Source: Apostichopus californicus
Taxonomy: Eukaryota; Echinodermata; Holothuroidea; Aspidochirotida; Stichopodidae
Direction of reading: 5' to 3'
Assembly (NCBI GenBank): GCA_020650975.1
Contig: JAIPMN010001642.1
Span: 15,716 to 71,071 of the forward strand
Length of the DNA stretch: 55,356 nt
Positions within the stretch are counted from its first letter, which is position 1. Each line of letters opens with the position of its first letter. Positions 47,201 through 51,420 of the stretch are shown here, in pieces. Under the pieces are notes generated by a model. The model saw only the letters and a program-made list of their open reading frames with translations. It was not told the origin of the DNA and made no database searches. Made by a program: the position numbers and the translations under genes.

Positions 47201-48195
47201 CATTGTGATCTTTGATATTAGGAAGGCCAGGCAAATTGTAGCAGAAATGAGTGTTTCCTTTCATCAACAACTGTACGATGATACTTTTGAGGTTTCCGAC
47301 CCCAGTAAATAAACTTGATTTTGTTGGTGTATGTACTCCAGGGAAAGCAATTTTACATTGCCTGATTTCAAGCCTGTAATTGACACATACATACATATAT
47401 TTAATTTCTGATTTAATTCTAACACAAATAATCAGTGTGGTGTTTCCATAAATACGTTTAACCCTTTTCATATTATCTGCTTGTCTTCTTTTTTTGGATG
47501 GAGGAGGAGGAGGAGGAGGGGTAAGGTGAGTGGGTGGTCAAGATTATGAGGGGGGGGGGATTGAGAGGGAGATTGAGGCTTGAAAGTTAGCTATTAGAGA
47601 GAGAGGGGGCACTAGCAGTTTTTGGTGTACTAGTGCTAACATTGTATGTTTAGTTCACACTATTTACAATTTGATTTTCCACATGATTCTCTTGACCAAG
47701 AGATAGAGGGGAGTAATGGCTAACAAATCGCAAAACAAAAAGCTGCACAAGTAATTTGTGACAATTTCAAAGGTTGTCAATCCTGTACGTCTTTCACAAT
47801 TCACCCATCTTCCTCTCTTTTATATTTCCTTGTTAAAACCTCTTTTGCAGTACCCATCCACTCGCCCCGTGGGGTTGCTAGTTCCCCAATGAAGGTACAG
47901 CTTTCCCTCACAATGCAGCAAACTATCTTCTTTGTGGCATATTTTGCCTCTTGCTAGAAGTAAATTCTGCTGAAATTGATAAGAAGCTTACAAATTAAGA
48001 AACCTTTTCAATCCCACTGAATTTTCTCTTTTTCCGTTATCCAGGTGTTTCGGTTTCGTCTCTCGTAAGCCCGGCAGTCTCACGGACAACCAGTGCATGG
48101 TTTTTGCCGAACACGAAGTGGAGCAACCGGCCTCGGCCATCGTTAGTTTTGTCACCAAGGTTCTCCTCGGTTCAAAGCAGATCAAGACGCCGTGA
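5638..48195 (+). CDS. tns: Tensin, 26 exons joined (5' end incomplete)
   Basis: Tensins are cytoplasmic adaptors that tie integrin adhesions to actin and carry phosphotyrosine signals. Joining 26 exons with GT-AG borders and matching phases gives 8,088 nt, 2,695 residues plus TGA. Domain order: lead-in (1-47), PTEN-like phosphatase (about 48-205), C2 (about 215-340), the tensin-typical [12 protein letters not shown] segment (364-375), a roughly 2,000-residue low-complexity middle, SH2 (about 2418-2528), PTB (about 2554-2690). This full order is specific to tensins; PTEN and auxilin lack SH2-PTB. The middle is about twice as long as I recall for vertebrate TNS1. The first exon has no in-frame ATG, so either translation begins upstream of 5638 or the two adjacent ATGs at 6548/6551 are used. 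Similarity is shared between TNS1 and TNS3, as expected for a single invertebrate tensin. The family call is very secure; the N-terminus is not. Confidence 0.95.
5680..6520 (+). other. Intron 1, 841 bp
   Basis: Ordinary AT-rich intron with GTGAGT donor and GAATAG acceptor. No repeat array or nested gene seen; the 83-residue ORF at 5712-5963 resembles nothing known. Confidence 0.6.
6521..6588 (+). CDS. tns: Tensin exon 2 (lead-in, possible start codons)
   Basis: Acceptor AATAG, donor GTGAGT. It encodes residues 15-37, a basic stretch (EDKRKHK) followed by two adjacent ATG codons at 6548 and 6551. Vertebrate tensins start close before the phosphatase domain, so translation from these Mets is plausible if exon 1 is untranslated. 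Ends in phase 2. Confidence 0.75.
6589..8085 (+). other. Intron 2, 1,497 bp
   Basis: Contains a G-rich tract near 6812 and the 14-bp tandem repeat at 6954-7089. Otherwise AT-rich with no supported gene. Confidence 0.7.
6954..7089 (+). repeat. 14-bp minisatellite (GTTAGCAAGCCACG)
   Basis: About nine tandem copies of GTTAGCAAGCCACG with T/C and ACG/ATG variants, in the intron before the phosphatase exons. Confidence 0.92.
8086..8153 (+). CDS. tns: Tensin exon 3 (start of phosphatase domain)
   Basis: Encodes residues 37-60, ending [12 protein letters not shown]. This matches the conserved tensin opening (D-L-x-Y-[IV]-T-E-R-I-I) at the N-terminus of the PTEN-like domain. Borders are TTCAG and GTAAGT; phases 2 to 1 fit both neighbours. 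Confidence 0.95.
8154..8836 (+). other. Intron 3, 683 bp
   Basis: AT-rich intron with a C/T-rich stretch (8640-8710). Nothing else supported. Confidence 0.6.
8837..8985 (+). CDS. tns: Tensin exon 4 (phosphatase domain)
   Basis: Encodes residues 60-109. The segments [24 protein letters not shown] and [13 protein letters not shown] match the conserved tensin strand-helix-strand (AVSFP, NLxEVxxMLKSKH, YLxxNLSExRxD). Acceptor TTCAG, donor GTCAGA, phase 1 to 0. Confidence 0.97.
12585..12597 (+). repeat. Poly(C) tract
   Basis: Thirteen consecutive C in intron 4. Confidence 0.9.
14845..15212 (+). repeat. 52-bp minisatellite, 7 copies, hairpin in each unit
   Basis: Units start at 14845, 14897, 14949, 14999, 15051, 15103 and 15155 with TACAAATGTGATATCTTACT. 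Every unit holds TGACAT-loop-ATGTCA, a perfect 6-bp stem, while the loop varies (GCAGT, AAAGT, GATGT, and a 10-nt version in the last copy). The array lies in intron 4. Confidence 0.95.
15480..15563 (+). repeat. C-rich low-complexity tract
   Basis: CCTTCCGTCACCC-type near-repeats run into fourteen consecutive C. The ORF across it is Pro-rich only because of base composition. Confidence 0.85.
15735..15766 (+). repeat. (TA)n followed by a poly(C) tract
   Basis: A short TA microsatellite is followed by two C runs (9 and 9 bases) split by one T. Confidence 0.85.
16150..16272 (+). CDS. tns: Tensin exon 5 (phosphatase domain, catalytic Cys)
   Basis: Encodes residues 110-150, from VLDVGW through [12 protein letters not shown] to VAVLHCK. 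The pattern matches tensin GWP-APPL-ICSICK-VVxHxK. Phosphatase hallmarks here: WHD at the WPD-loop position and Cys149 in the P-loop. TNS1 has Asn at the Cys position, TNS3 has Cys. Acceptor TTGGTAG, donor GTAAGA, both phase 0, 123 nt, so skipping would keep frame but delete half the P-loop. Confidence 0.97.
16603..16738 (+). mobile_element. Degenerate tRNA-derived SINE-like element
   Basis: An A-box-like TAGCAAACCTG (16613-16623) is followed about 40 nt later by a B-box-like GGTTTCGAATACC (about 16660-16672) with one inserted base. The tail is AT-rich, ending in TATATACATATATAAAG. The cloverleaf is not intact, so this is a relic rather than a tRNA gene. Confidence 0.4.
17752..18358 (+). repeat. 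Purine-rich minisatellite (AAAGGTGGGTCATGTTAGAGG)
   Basis: About twenty imperfect units of TAAAAGGTGGGTCATGTTAG plus AGGG, with or without an extra GGAAGGAGG block, so unit length alternates between about 23 and 32 nt or more. Both strands are open for 60-70 codons here only because of the repeat. It lies in intron 5, 345 bp before the exon 6 acceptor. Confidence 0.95.
18704..18768 (+). CDS. tns: Tensin exon 6 (second half of P-loop)
   Basis: Encodes residues 151-172, [22 protein letters not shown]. Joined to exon 5 it gives HCKGSRSPIG. In the Cx5R signature the Arg position is Pro155 (codon 18716-18718); an Arg is present two residues earlier. Following IGVV and YMNYINI match the tensin helix. 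Acceptor CTCACAG, donor GTAAGT. Confidence 0.97.
18769..19530 (+). other. Intron 6, 762 bp
   Basis: Contains an ATT/TA microsatellite (19253-19290) and a C-rich tract (19361-19378). An 88-residue ORF at 18936-19202 is not recognised. Confidence 0.65.
19253..19290 (+). repeat. (ATT)n/(TA)n microsatellite
   Basis: Short ATT and TA runs in intron 6. Confidence 0.85.
19531..19727 (+). CDS. tns: Tensin exon 7 (end of phosphatase, start of C2)
   Basis: Encodes residues 172-238. The segments [33 protein letters not shown] and [17 protein letters not shown] match tensin motifs ADQALDRFAMKRF, PSQxRYVxxFSGLLSG and PLFLHHVIMHGIPNF almost residue for residue. The C2 domain begins around residue 213. 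Acceptor CTTTCAG, donor GTAGAG. Confidence 0.98.
19749..19797 (+). repeat. (GTAT)n/(GT)n microsatellite, tail of a SINE
   Basis: TATGTGTGTATG-type repeats directly adjoin the 3' end of the minus-strand SINE, as expected for a SINE tail. Confidence 0.85.
19798..20021 (-). mobile_element. tRNA-derived SINE, minus strand
   Basis: On the minus strand a 66-nt tRNA-like head runs from 20021 to 19956. The acceptor ends GGAGTG and CACTCC pair, the A box TAGCTAAGTGG is at 20014-20004, an anticodon-loop-like CTTCCAA follows (as in tRNA-Gly-UCC), and the B box is AGTTCGAGTC (19970-19961). A roughly 160-nt body follows, with the hairpin TCCTGC-AA-GCAGGA (19806-19819) and a short CTGAC/GTCAG stem, then the microsatellite tail. 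It inserted about 70 bp after exon 7. Confidence 0.75.
20596..20656 (+). CDS. tns: Tensin exon 8 (C2 domain)
   Basis: Encodes residues 238-258, [20 protein letters not shown], matching the conserved tensin CRPFL+[IL]YQAMQPVYTSGIY. Acceptor TTTGCAG, donor GTAAGT; phases 1 to 2 fit. The upstream intron (19728-20595) carries the SINE. Confidence 0.97.
20912..20925 (+). repeat. Poly(C) tract
   Basis: A run of about a dozen C in intron 8. Confidence 0.9.
22030..22510 (+). repeat. About 150-bp tandem repeat with AGGTCA motifs
   Basis: Diverged units begin at GGTCAAC (about 22154, 22299 and 22453) and share CTTGAACTTCATAC, CAGCTTG-TGAGT, CCTATTGAAAT and AGGTCAAAGGTCA segments; there are about three copies with partial ends. 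The unit resembles a repeat I recall as common in echinoderm DNA, but no search was possible. Confidence 0.8.
22281..22293 (+). promoter_or_regulatory. Perfect DR1 nuclear-receptor half-site pair
   Basis: AGGTCAAAGGTCA is the textbook direct repeat with 1-bp spacing bound by RXR, HNF4 and COUP-TF type receptors. A variant, AGGTGAAAGGTCA, is in the next unit at 22435-22447. Function in this intron is inferred only. Confidence 0.4.
23096..23168 (+). CDS. tns: Tensin exon 9 (C2 domain)
   Basis: Encodes residues 258-282, [24 protein letters not shown], aligning with the tensin C2 strand ending in LLKGDIL. Acceptor TTTCAG, donor GTGAGA, phase 2 to 0. Confidence 0.95.
24009..24495 (+). repeat. 33-bp minisatellite (GGACAGGCGGGTAGACCCAG)
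   Basis: About fifteen near-identical copies of a 33-bp unit (…CAGGCGGGTAGACCCAGTGCTCAGTGTTTTG). Because 33 is a multiple of three, one frame stays open and reads [11 protein letters not shown] repeatedly (24224-24469). No start context, splice sites or similarity support translation. It ends about 140 bp before the exon 10 acceptor. Confidence 0.97.
24634..24763 (+). CDS. tns: Tensin exon 10 (C2 domain)
   Basis: Encodes residues 283-326: [23 protein letters not shown] then [13 protein letters not shown]. This matches the tensin signature KCYHKK[FY]RSxxRDVIFRxQFHT and VFGKEDLDxA. Acceptor CCAATAG, donor GTAGGG, phase 0 to 1. Confidence 0.98.
24764..25292 (+). other. Intron 10, 529 bp
   Basis: Plain AT-rich intron; nothing further seen. 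Confidence 0.6.
25293..25463 (+). CDS. tns: Tensin exon 11 (end of C2, [12 protein letters not shown])
   Basis: Encodes residues 326-383. [13 protein letters not shown] closes the C2 domain (compare RFPxYGKVEFVFS) and [15 protein letters not shown] (363-377) is a tensin-only signature just after it. 171 nt with symmetric phase 1, so skipping keeps frame. Acceptor TTACAG, donor GTAAGT. Confidence 0.97.
25464..26060 (+). other. Intron 11, 597 bp
   Basis: Contains a tRNA-related sequence with an ATTT-rich tail on the minus strand (25657-25752). Otherwise unremarkable. Confidence 0.65.
25657..25752 (-). mobile_element. tRNA-related SINE or tRNA pseudogene, minus strand
   Basis: On the minus strand, TAGGTCAGGTTTTAGAGC (25740-25723) resembles the tRNA D-arm/A box and GGGTTTTGAATCC (25697-25685) the B box with one inserted base. 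An ACTTAA element between them suggests a Lys-CUU ancestor. It is followed by a short linker and ATTT repeats. It differs from the head of the element at 19798-20021. Confidence 0.55.
26061..26539 (+). CDS. tns: Tensin exon 12 (start of central region)
   Basis: Encodes residues 383-542. It opens with [11 protein letters not shown], then [22 protein letters not shown], comparable to the SLYAKV(R/K)KK(S/D)S segment after the C2 domain in vertebrate tensins. Later [18 protein letters not shown] (about 26418-26470) matches the conserved SPQEKRELDRLLSGF helix. Rich in Pro, Asn, Ser and Gln, likely disordered. Donor GTAAGA, phase 1 to 0. Confidence 0.95.
26540..27062 (+). other. Intron 12, 523 bp
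   Basis: AT-rich intron with no notable feature. Confidence 0.6.
27063..28405 (+). CDS. tns: Tensin exon 13 (central region, 448 codons)
   Basis: Encodes residues 543-990 in one open frame from acceptor GCAG to donor GTTAGT. It is Ser/Pro/Gln-rich with no folded domain. Two related helical-looking segments stand out: [15 protein letters not shown] (from 27738) and [16 protein letters not shown] (from 28017), each followed about 10 residues later by HPLQV or NPLQV. Reverse-strand ORFs here are shadows. The protein partner of this region is not evident. Confidence 0.93.
28406..30179 (+). other. Intron 13, 1,774 bp
   Basis: A G-rich repeat (28492-28549) lies about 90 nt past the donor. The rest is AT-rich, ending in a strong T-rich tract before TTACAG. 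Small ORFs at 28924-29160 and 29230-29433 are unsupported. Confidence 0.65.
28492..28549 (+). repeat. G-rich repeat, G-quadruplex potential
   Basis: Repeated GGTGGATGGGGAGGGG-type units place more than ten runs of three or four G on the transcribed sense strand, close after the exon 13 donor. Confidence 0.8.
30180..31918 (+). CDS. tns: Tensin exon 14 (central region, about 580 codons)
   Basis: Encodes residues 990-1570. It begins with a His-rich stretch ([16 protein letters not shown]) from CAT-type microsatellite DNA, then Ser/Gln/Asn-rich sequence with [12 protein letters not shown] and many RxxS sites. Near the end, [20 protein letters not shown] (about 31621-31680) looks like an amphipathic helix. 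The length is not a multiple of three, so skipping would shift frame. Homology to vertebrate tensins is not visible by eye; membership rests on matching phases and splice sites (acceptor TTACAG, donor GTATGT). Confidence 0.88.
31919..33021 (+). other. Intron 14, 1,103 bp
   Basis: AT-rich intron, acceptor TCTTGCAG. No repeat array seen. Confidence 0.6.
33022..33209 (+). CDS. tns: Tensin exon 15 (central region)
   Basis: Encodes residues 1570-1632: [43 protein letters not shown] and [13 protein letters not shown]. No known domain. Its last 12 nt and donor lie in the first copy of a three-copy tandem repeat; using this first donor keeps frame into exon 16, and reading past it meets TAA at 33222. 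Confidence 0.92.
33198..33431 (+). repeat. Triplicated exon-intron boundary, 76/79-bp unit
   Basis: CTACCTTCGCAGGTAAGAAC starts at 33198 and again at 33274; a third copy begins near 33353. Each carries the donor CGCAG|GTAAGA (GT at 33210, 33286 and 33365), followed by the same 60-odd intron bases. Confidence 0.95.
34278..34449 (+). CDS. tns: Tensin exon 16 (central region)
   Basis: Encodes residues 1633-1690: [21 protein letters not shown], then [27 protein letters not shown]. Phase 0 to 1 links exons 15 and 17; acceptor CCTCAG, donor GTGAGT. No domain recognised. An overlapping ORF in another frame is longer but lacks fit to either neighbour. The intron before it (33210-34277) holds the triplicated donor and AT-rich sequence only. 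Confidence 0.88.
34823..35104 (+). repeat. 31-bp minisatellite, about 9 copies
   Basis: Unit GAGTGTAATTTTCTCGGATT plus GTAGTAAATTT, with CTAGG/CTCGG variants, filling much of intron 16 (34450-35168) and ending about 65 bp before the exon 17 acceptor. Confidence 0.95.
35169..37152 (+). CDS. tns: Tensin exon 17 (central region with polyQ, 661 codons)
   Basis: Largest exon seen, residues 1690-2351. Pro/Gln/Ser-rich. Visible short motifs: SLEALLESV (35516-35542), similar to an LD-type helix (LDxLLxxL); IHYAQV and VMYAHI (35672-35758), tyrosines in an ITIM-like I/V-x-Y-x-x-V/I frame; a glutamine-rich tract with the 14-residue repeat [14 protein letters not shown] (about 36570-36760); paired YPTYSDR (36974) and YPTFSDR (37019); and a basic RGRGSSGR end. 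Acceptor CTGCAG, donor GTAAGA. The minus-strand valine-rich ORF is a shadow of the Gln codons. Confidence 0.93.
36570..36760 (+). repeat. Coding CAG/CAA repeat with a 42-bp unit
   Basis: Within exon 17, CAGCATTTATATCAACGAGA recurs every 42 nt (14 codons, unit HLYQREQPQ plus Gln run), three full copies after an irregular CAA/CAG run. Unit length keeps the reading frame, so copy number can vary without frameshift. Confidence 0.95.
37153..38583 (+). other. Intron 17, 1,431 bp
   Basis: AT-rich. A 100-residue ORF (37373-37675) has no recognisable similarity. No repeat array seen. Confidence 0.6.
38584..38738 (+). CDS. tns: Tensin exon 18 (just before SH2)
   Basis: Encodes residues 2351-2403, [20 protein letters not shown] then [31 protein letters not shown]. 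Comparable to the SSPxSGGSTVSF stretch ahead of SH2 in vertebrate tensins. Acceptor TTCACAG, donor GTAATC, phase 2 to 1. The 182-bp intron that follows is short and plain. Confidence 0.9.
38921..38998 (+). CDS. tns: Tensin exon 19 (SH2 start)
   Basis: Encodes residues 2403-2429, [25 protein letters not shown]. Equivalent to VKFVQDTSKYWYKPEISRE, the opening of the tensin SH2 domain. Acceptor CAACAG, donor GTAAGC, symmetric phase 1. Confidence 0.97.
39795..40475 (+). repeat. 62-bp minisatellite, about 11 copies, next to the SH2 acceptor
   Basis: Unit GTGTGTAACACTAGTAGGTG … ATATATATTTACTGTTTGTCTA, spacing 62 bp. Each unit contains a T-rich stretch followed by AACACTAG. The array runs to within about 15 bp of the real acceptor TCGTCACTAG (40481-40490). 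Confidence 0.95.
40491..40616 (+). CDS. tns: Tensin exon 20 (SH2, phosphotyrosine pocket)
   Basis: Encodes residues 2429-2471: [36 protein letters not shown] is the FLVRES-type core; Arg2444 is the invariant phosphotyrosine-binding Arg. [12 protein letters not shown] matches tensin SFRGAYGLAMKV. Acceptor GTCACTAG, donor GTAAGA, symmetric phase 1. Confidence 0.98.
40617..41839 (+). other. Intron 20, 1,223 bp
   Basis: AT-rich, no array seen. The minus-strand 88-residue ORF (41570-41836) overlapping its end is not supported. Confidence 0.6.
41840..42013 (+). CDS. tns: Tensin exon 21 (SH2 end)
   Basis: Encodes residues 2471-2529: [56 protein letters not shown]. Near-identical to tensin [44 protein letters not shown]. 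Acceptor CCAACAG, donor GTAAGT, symmetric phase 1. Confidence 0.98.
42166..43395 (+). repeat. 32-bp minisatellite, about 38 copies
   Basis: Unit GTGTTACCTTAGTTACTCCA plus TGTATAACCAGT, about 1.2 kb long, filling much of intron 21 (42014-44006). Variants (GAG for GTG, ATGTATGACC, ATATATAACC) are interspersed and partly grouped, suggesting expansion of multi-unit blocks. The rest of this intron is G-rich in places (43740-43935) and otherwise plain. Confidence 0.97.
44007..44081 (+). CDS. tns: Tensin exon 22 (SH2-PTB linker)
   Basis: Encodes residues 2529-2554: [34 protein letters not shown] matches SAAELLKQGAACN at the start of the tensin PTB domain. Acceptor CTTCAG, donor GTAAGT, symmetric phase 1. 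Confidence 0.95.
44171..44335 (+). repeat. (ATT)n trinucleotide microsatellite
   Basis: ATT, TTG and ATC triplets occupy most of intron 22 (44082-44360), ending just before the pyrimidine tract of the exon 23 acceptor. The Leu/Ile-only ORFs here are artefacts. Confidence 0.95.
44361..44529 (+). CDS. tns: Tensin exon 23 (PTB domain)
   Basis: Encodes residues 2554-2610: [24 protein letters not shown] and [20 protein letters not shown]. Matches tensin [23 protein letters not shown] and VHFKVSAQGITLTDNQRK. This domain binds integrin beta tails in vertebrates. Acceptor CCCTCTAG, donor GTAAGT. Confidence 0.98.
44530..44935 (+). other. Intron 23, 406 bp
   Basis: Contains a G-rich tract near 44665-44680 and a T-rich 3' end; nothing else. 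Confidence 0.65.
44936..45004 (+). CDS. tns: Tensin exon 24 (PTB domain)
   Basis: Encodes residues 2610-2633: [23 protein letters not shown], matching [23 protein letters not shown]. Acceptor CTCCAG, donor GTGAGT. Confidence 0.97.
45005..47013 (+). other. Intron 24, 2,009 bp
   Basis: Contains an A/G-rich stretch (45326-45360) and short tandem copies of GAACAATGGAACTATT (45393-45454). The two ORFs of 65 and 105 residues (45781, 46653) are not recognised. Confidence 0.65.
45326..45454 (+). repeat. (GAAA)n-like tract and a 15-18-bp short tandem repeat
   Basis: AAGAAAGAAAG-type sequence at 45326-45360, then four imperfect units around GAACAATGGAACTATT at 45393-45454. Confidence 0.8.
47014..47052 (+). 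CDS. tns: Tensin exon 25 (PTB, 39-nt microexon)
   Basis: Encodes residues 2633-2646, [12 protein letters not shown], corresponding to the variable W(M/I)K-xG loop of the tensin PTB. Acceptor TTTCAG and donor GTAAGT; phases 2 to 2, so skipping would keep frame. Confidence 0.93.
47053..48044 (+). other. Intron 25, 992 bp, with G-rich tracts
   Basis: Contains GGAGGAGGAGG and poly(G) (47494-47560) and an exon-like segment at 47851-47894. The 133-residue minus-strand ORF (47070-47471) resembles nothing known. Confidence 0.65.
47851..47894 (+). other. Candidate cryptic or poison exon
   Basis: 44 nt between a good acceptor (CTCTTTTGCAG) and a donor-like GTACAG. Joined after exon 25, the frame reads THPLAPWGC then TAG. 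It does not match the family protein; possible unproductive splice form or chance. Confidence 0.25.
48045..48195 (+). CDS. tns: Tensin exon 26 (PTB end and stop)
   Basis: Encodes residues 2646-2695: [41 protein letters not shown], then TGA at 48193-48195. Matches LFGFVARKQGSxTDNxCHLFAExD-QPASAIVNFVxKVM, the conserved tensin C-terminus. Acceptor ATCCAG. Confidence 0.98.
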
Positions 48196-51100
48196 GCGAC
48201 AGAAGAGGAAGGAATTAGTTTGAACTTTTATAACGGCTGAAATATTAATTGAGCATTGTAAAGTGATGAATATTCATGATTGTATTATTCATGCTATATT
48301 AAATACTACAGTGACTTAAGTAACCTCTTCAGTAAACTAAACCACTGAACAGACTCGGGAGTCAAGGAAGTGCCTATATGTGACACATTGGAATTTATTT
48401 TATATGGAGGTGTTTCTACAACATTTGTGAACTTCTGTAAAAAGTTAAAATAATTGTCAACAATTCAGTATTCAATAGTTTGCCTGCAGCATTTCTTGTA
48501 CAGTGCTTTTCCAAATGTTAACTGCATACACCTTGTCTATTGTTAGTCAAATAAGGTAAATATGTAACAACCACAAAACAAATAAAAAAAAAAGGAAAAT
48601 ATTTAAATTGCATAAAAATCAAGTTGCAAAGGTTGGAGTTTTGTTTTCATTAATAAAAAGCTGTTGTTTCTAGTGCTGAACTAACCATGAAATGCTACAA
48701 GTTTTTGTTAGTGTTTCTTATTAACTATGAATCTAAGATCGTCGATTCAGGGAGTTTGATTGTGGTTGGTGCTTTTAGTTTTCAACCTTGTACCCTTTTT
48801 AATCATTTCTTTATCTTTAAAGTTATTCCAAAAGACCTTTGCATAACCTTCATTTTTTTACAAGAATTTTAGAGATAAATTCTCGGAAACTTTTTGTAAA
48901 AATATAAAGATTAGATATTTGGATCTGGAGTATGCCTTATGTAACACAACAAAAAGTGTCACTGAATATTTACATTAAGTATTTTTGATGCATTTATCCA
49001 ACTTGTTGCTTTTATCTGAATGTTTTCTCCAGTTATACTAGATTCTAATTCTGGACTGTATTTGGCTAAAGTGAGCTCTTAATCTAACCTTAAAGGTGAG
49101 GAAAAAATAAGGCCAACTTATTTAAAAAGGTGCATGTTAAATGATACTGTAGTGAAAATATCGAAGAAGATTGCACCCTTTCAATTTTATGCAAAATAGC
49201 ATTCTTTTCCTGTACCATCATATTATTGGAGAGTTAGCTCTGAAATGCAAAATATATAGTGAGTAACTTTATTATTTCTAACTTAATTGGATTCTGACTA
49301 GTTTAAGAATAATTGTATGTTAATAACTAACAGGTTTTAATTATTGTCTAACTAACAATTGACTCTAAGAATGATATTAATATAAAGTTGATACAAATAT
49401 GGTTTGCATCTTTGGAACAATATGTGTGCTGATTTGCCAGTTCTTCCCACATTGTGGGAAGACAAAAGTGTAGTGAAGATTTTAGAAACCAAAGACAACA
49501 TATATGGTACATAGAATATACACAGTAACCATTATAAAAGATTATAAACAAAAACTGGTGAAAGAAACTCATATTTAAGGAGCAAACCCTTGGCTCGGGC
49601 CAAAATAGGTTACCACTCTAAAAGAATCTTCTTTGTTTTATTTCATCAAGAAATGAATTCATCCATTTGTCTTTTTGTTTTATAGAAAAAGAAGGGTGGG
49701 GGGGGGGGGACAACCATTTTCGGCAAAACCCTAAAGTAAACTAATTTTATTGACTTTTAAGATATACATTTTTTCAAACCGTTATTGTTTTTAGTTTGAT
49801 AGTTCAGAGTGTAAATATTTTATTAGATGATGATTTTATAACTTGGGGTGATACTTTGTTTTGCATTATATAATTTTTTTGTTTTCTATAAAAAATTAGT
49901 TTGTATGTTACAAGGAAATTAAAAAAGAGCTTTGCGTAGAATTTTAATTTTAAATGCTTTTACTCAAATATGTGCATGAAAAGTAAACAAGGTGTACAAA
50001 GAAACTTACATAAATGTATATCACGCCCTGGCTATTTATTTATTGTGTACAGCATTTATTTTTGTGTTGTGTTAACATGCCATGTTATATTTTGGATTTG
50101 TTTAGCATGCTAACAGAATTGTAATGATATGTTTTTAAATATCTTATGTCGTGACTTGTGTGGCATTGTATGGTTAGAAAAAGGATAAATGAATTGATTT
50201 GTAAAAAATGGAATGAGTAATGGTTATAGTTATTGAGCTACTAACCTTGGAAGGTTATGTAATAGATACTTCAAATGTAGAATGGTTTTATGAAAGTCAT
50301 TTAGATGTAGATATTGTAGAAAGAAAACGAAAAGTGAAGATCCGAAGAATGAGACATGTCTCACGATGAATAGTGGTAGAGCTGCATCTTACAAGTAAAA
50401 TGATGTAGTACCCATTCCTGGAACCTTGCAGAGATGGACGATGATGGGACAAAGGAGCATATAATAATCAAATAGAGTGACCATGATCATCAGGGGGGGG
50501 GGGGACCAATGGCCATACAGAGGACGCATGATGGTTCATGAGGGATCCAGTTCATTCAGGAATGTTAGTAGGAGGGTCATATTGAAATTGTTTGAGGTAG
50601 TGATGCATTTAGAAAGATGAAGGGTAAGATCCAGGGAGAAAATGCAAAGCGATCATTTGATCTCGTCATCGTGAAAGCTTTGAACAAGGGAGGATAGTGG
50701 TCTCAGATGGACGGAGAGGTGCAAGGGAGGGGAAGGAGGGGCTGCAGGTGACTGAACATAGGAAGTTATAAATACCAACAAGATGATGATCATGCTAAGA
50801 TCAAGATGGATTTTTGTTGCATATAAGATGTGGAAAAAGGTTTTGAAACCTACCCTGTCTACCCCCCTACACCCCCCTTCCCCTCATGCAAGGATATAGA
50901 AATGAATATTGTTGACAGGGGTAAAGAAGAGAAAGGGTCATTCAGCTGTAGCCATACTTTTGTTCTTGCCCTTTCAAAGTTTACTGGTATAGGTTAATGT
51001 CAAGAGTCACACATGCTGTCTGTCCTTTTGGATTATTTGTGTTTATTTTTAATTTTAACCAATCAGGTTCAAGCAGTTAATGTATTCATGTTATTCTTAA

Positions 51101-51420
51101 CCCCCAATGAAGTATATTGGCTCAACGAAATCAAATTTTAGCTTTTCCAAAGACCATTACATATAGCAAAAGTTTTGTTTTTTTCCCATTTCATCTTGTT
51201 ACTGAGACTAGTGAGCAACAGGCTGTATTCGACTCACAAGTTGTAAGGGACAATATAATATGTCCATGTTTATGATATCCATGTTATAATATTTGCAGGC
51301 TCCTTATTAAAGATCTTACCATACAATTTGAAGATAGCGATAACATTTGTTTGTAAAGAGCTTCTCCCAGGATTGAGTGCATTATTTTTGAATAAAATGC
51401 TACACAGAAATAACATATTT
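48196..51420 (+). other. Probable 3' UTR, up to about 3.2 kb
   Basis: AT-rich sequence with no further exon. AATAAA occurs at 48581, 48652 and 51391; the last has a plausible GT/T-rich downstream element, so short and long forms are possible. ATTTA-type elements (50033-50060) and a Pumilio-like TGTAAATA (about 49811) could regulate message stability. G tracts lie at 49698 and 50494. Confidence 0.6.
51391..51396 (+). terminator. Canonical polyadenylation signal AATAAA
   Basis: AATAAA in an AT-rich context followed about 45 nt later by a T/GT-rich stretch; best candidate for the distal 3' end of the tensin transcript. Confidence 0.5.

Noticed and set aside
47070..47471. 133-residue minus-strand ORF in intron 25
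   Set aside because: AT-rich, no recognised motif, no splice context; likely chance.
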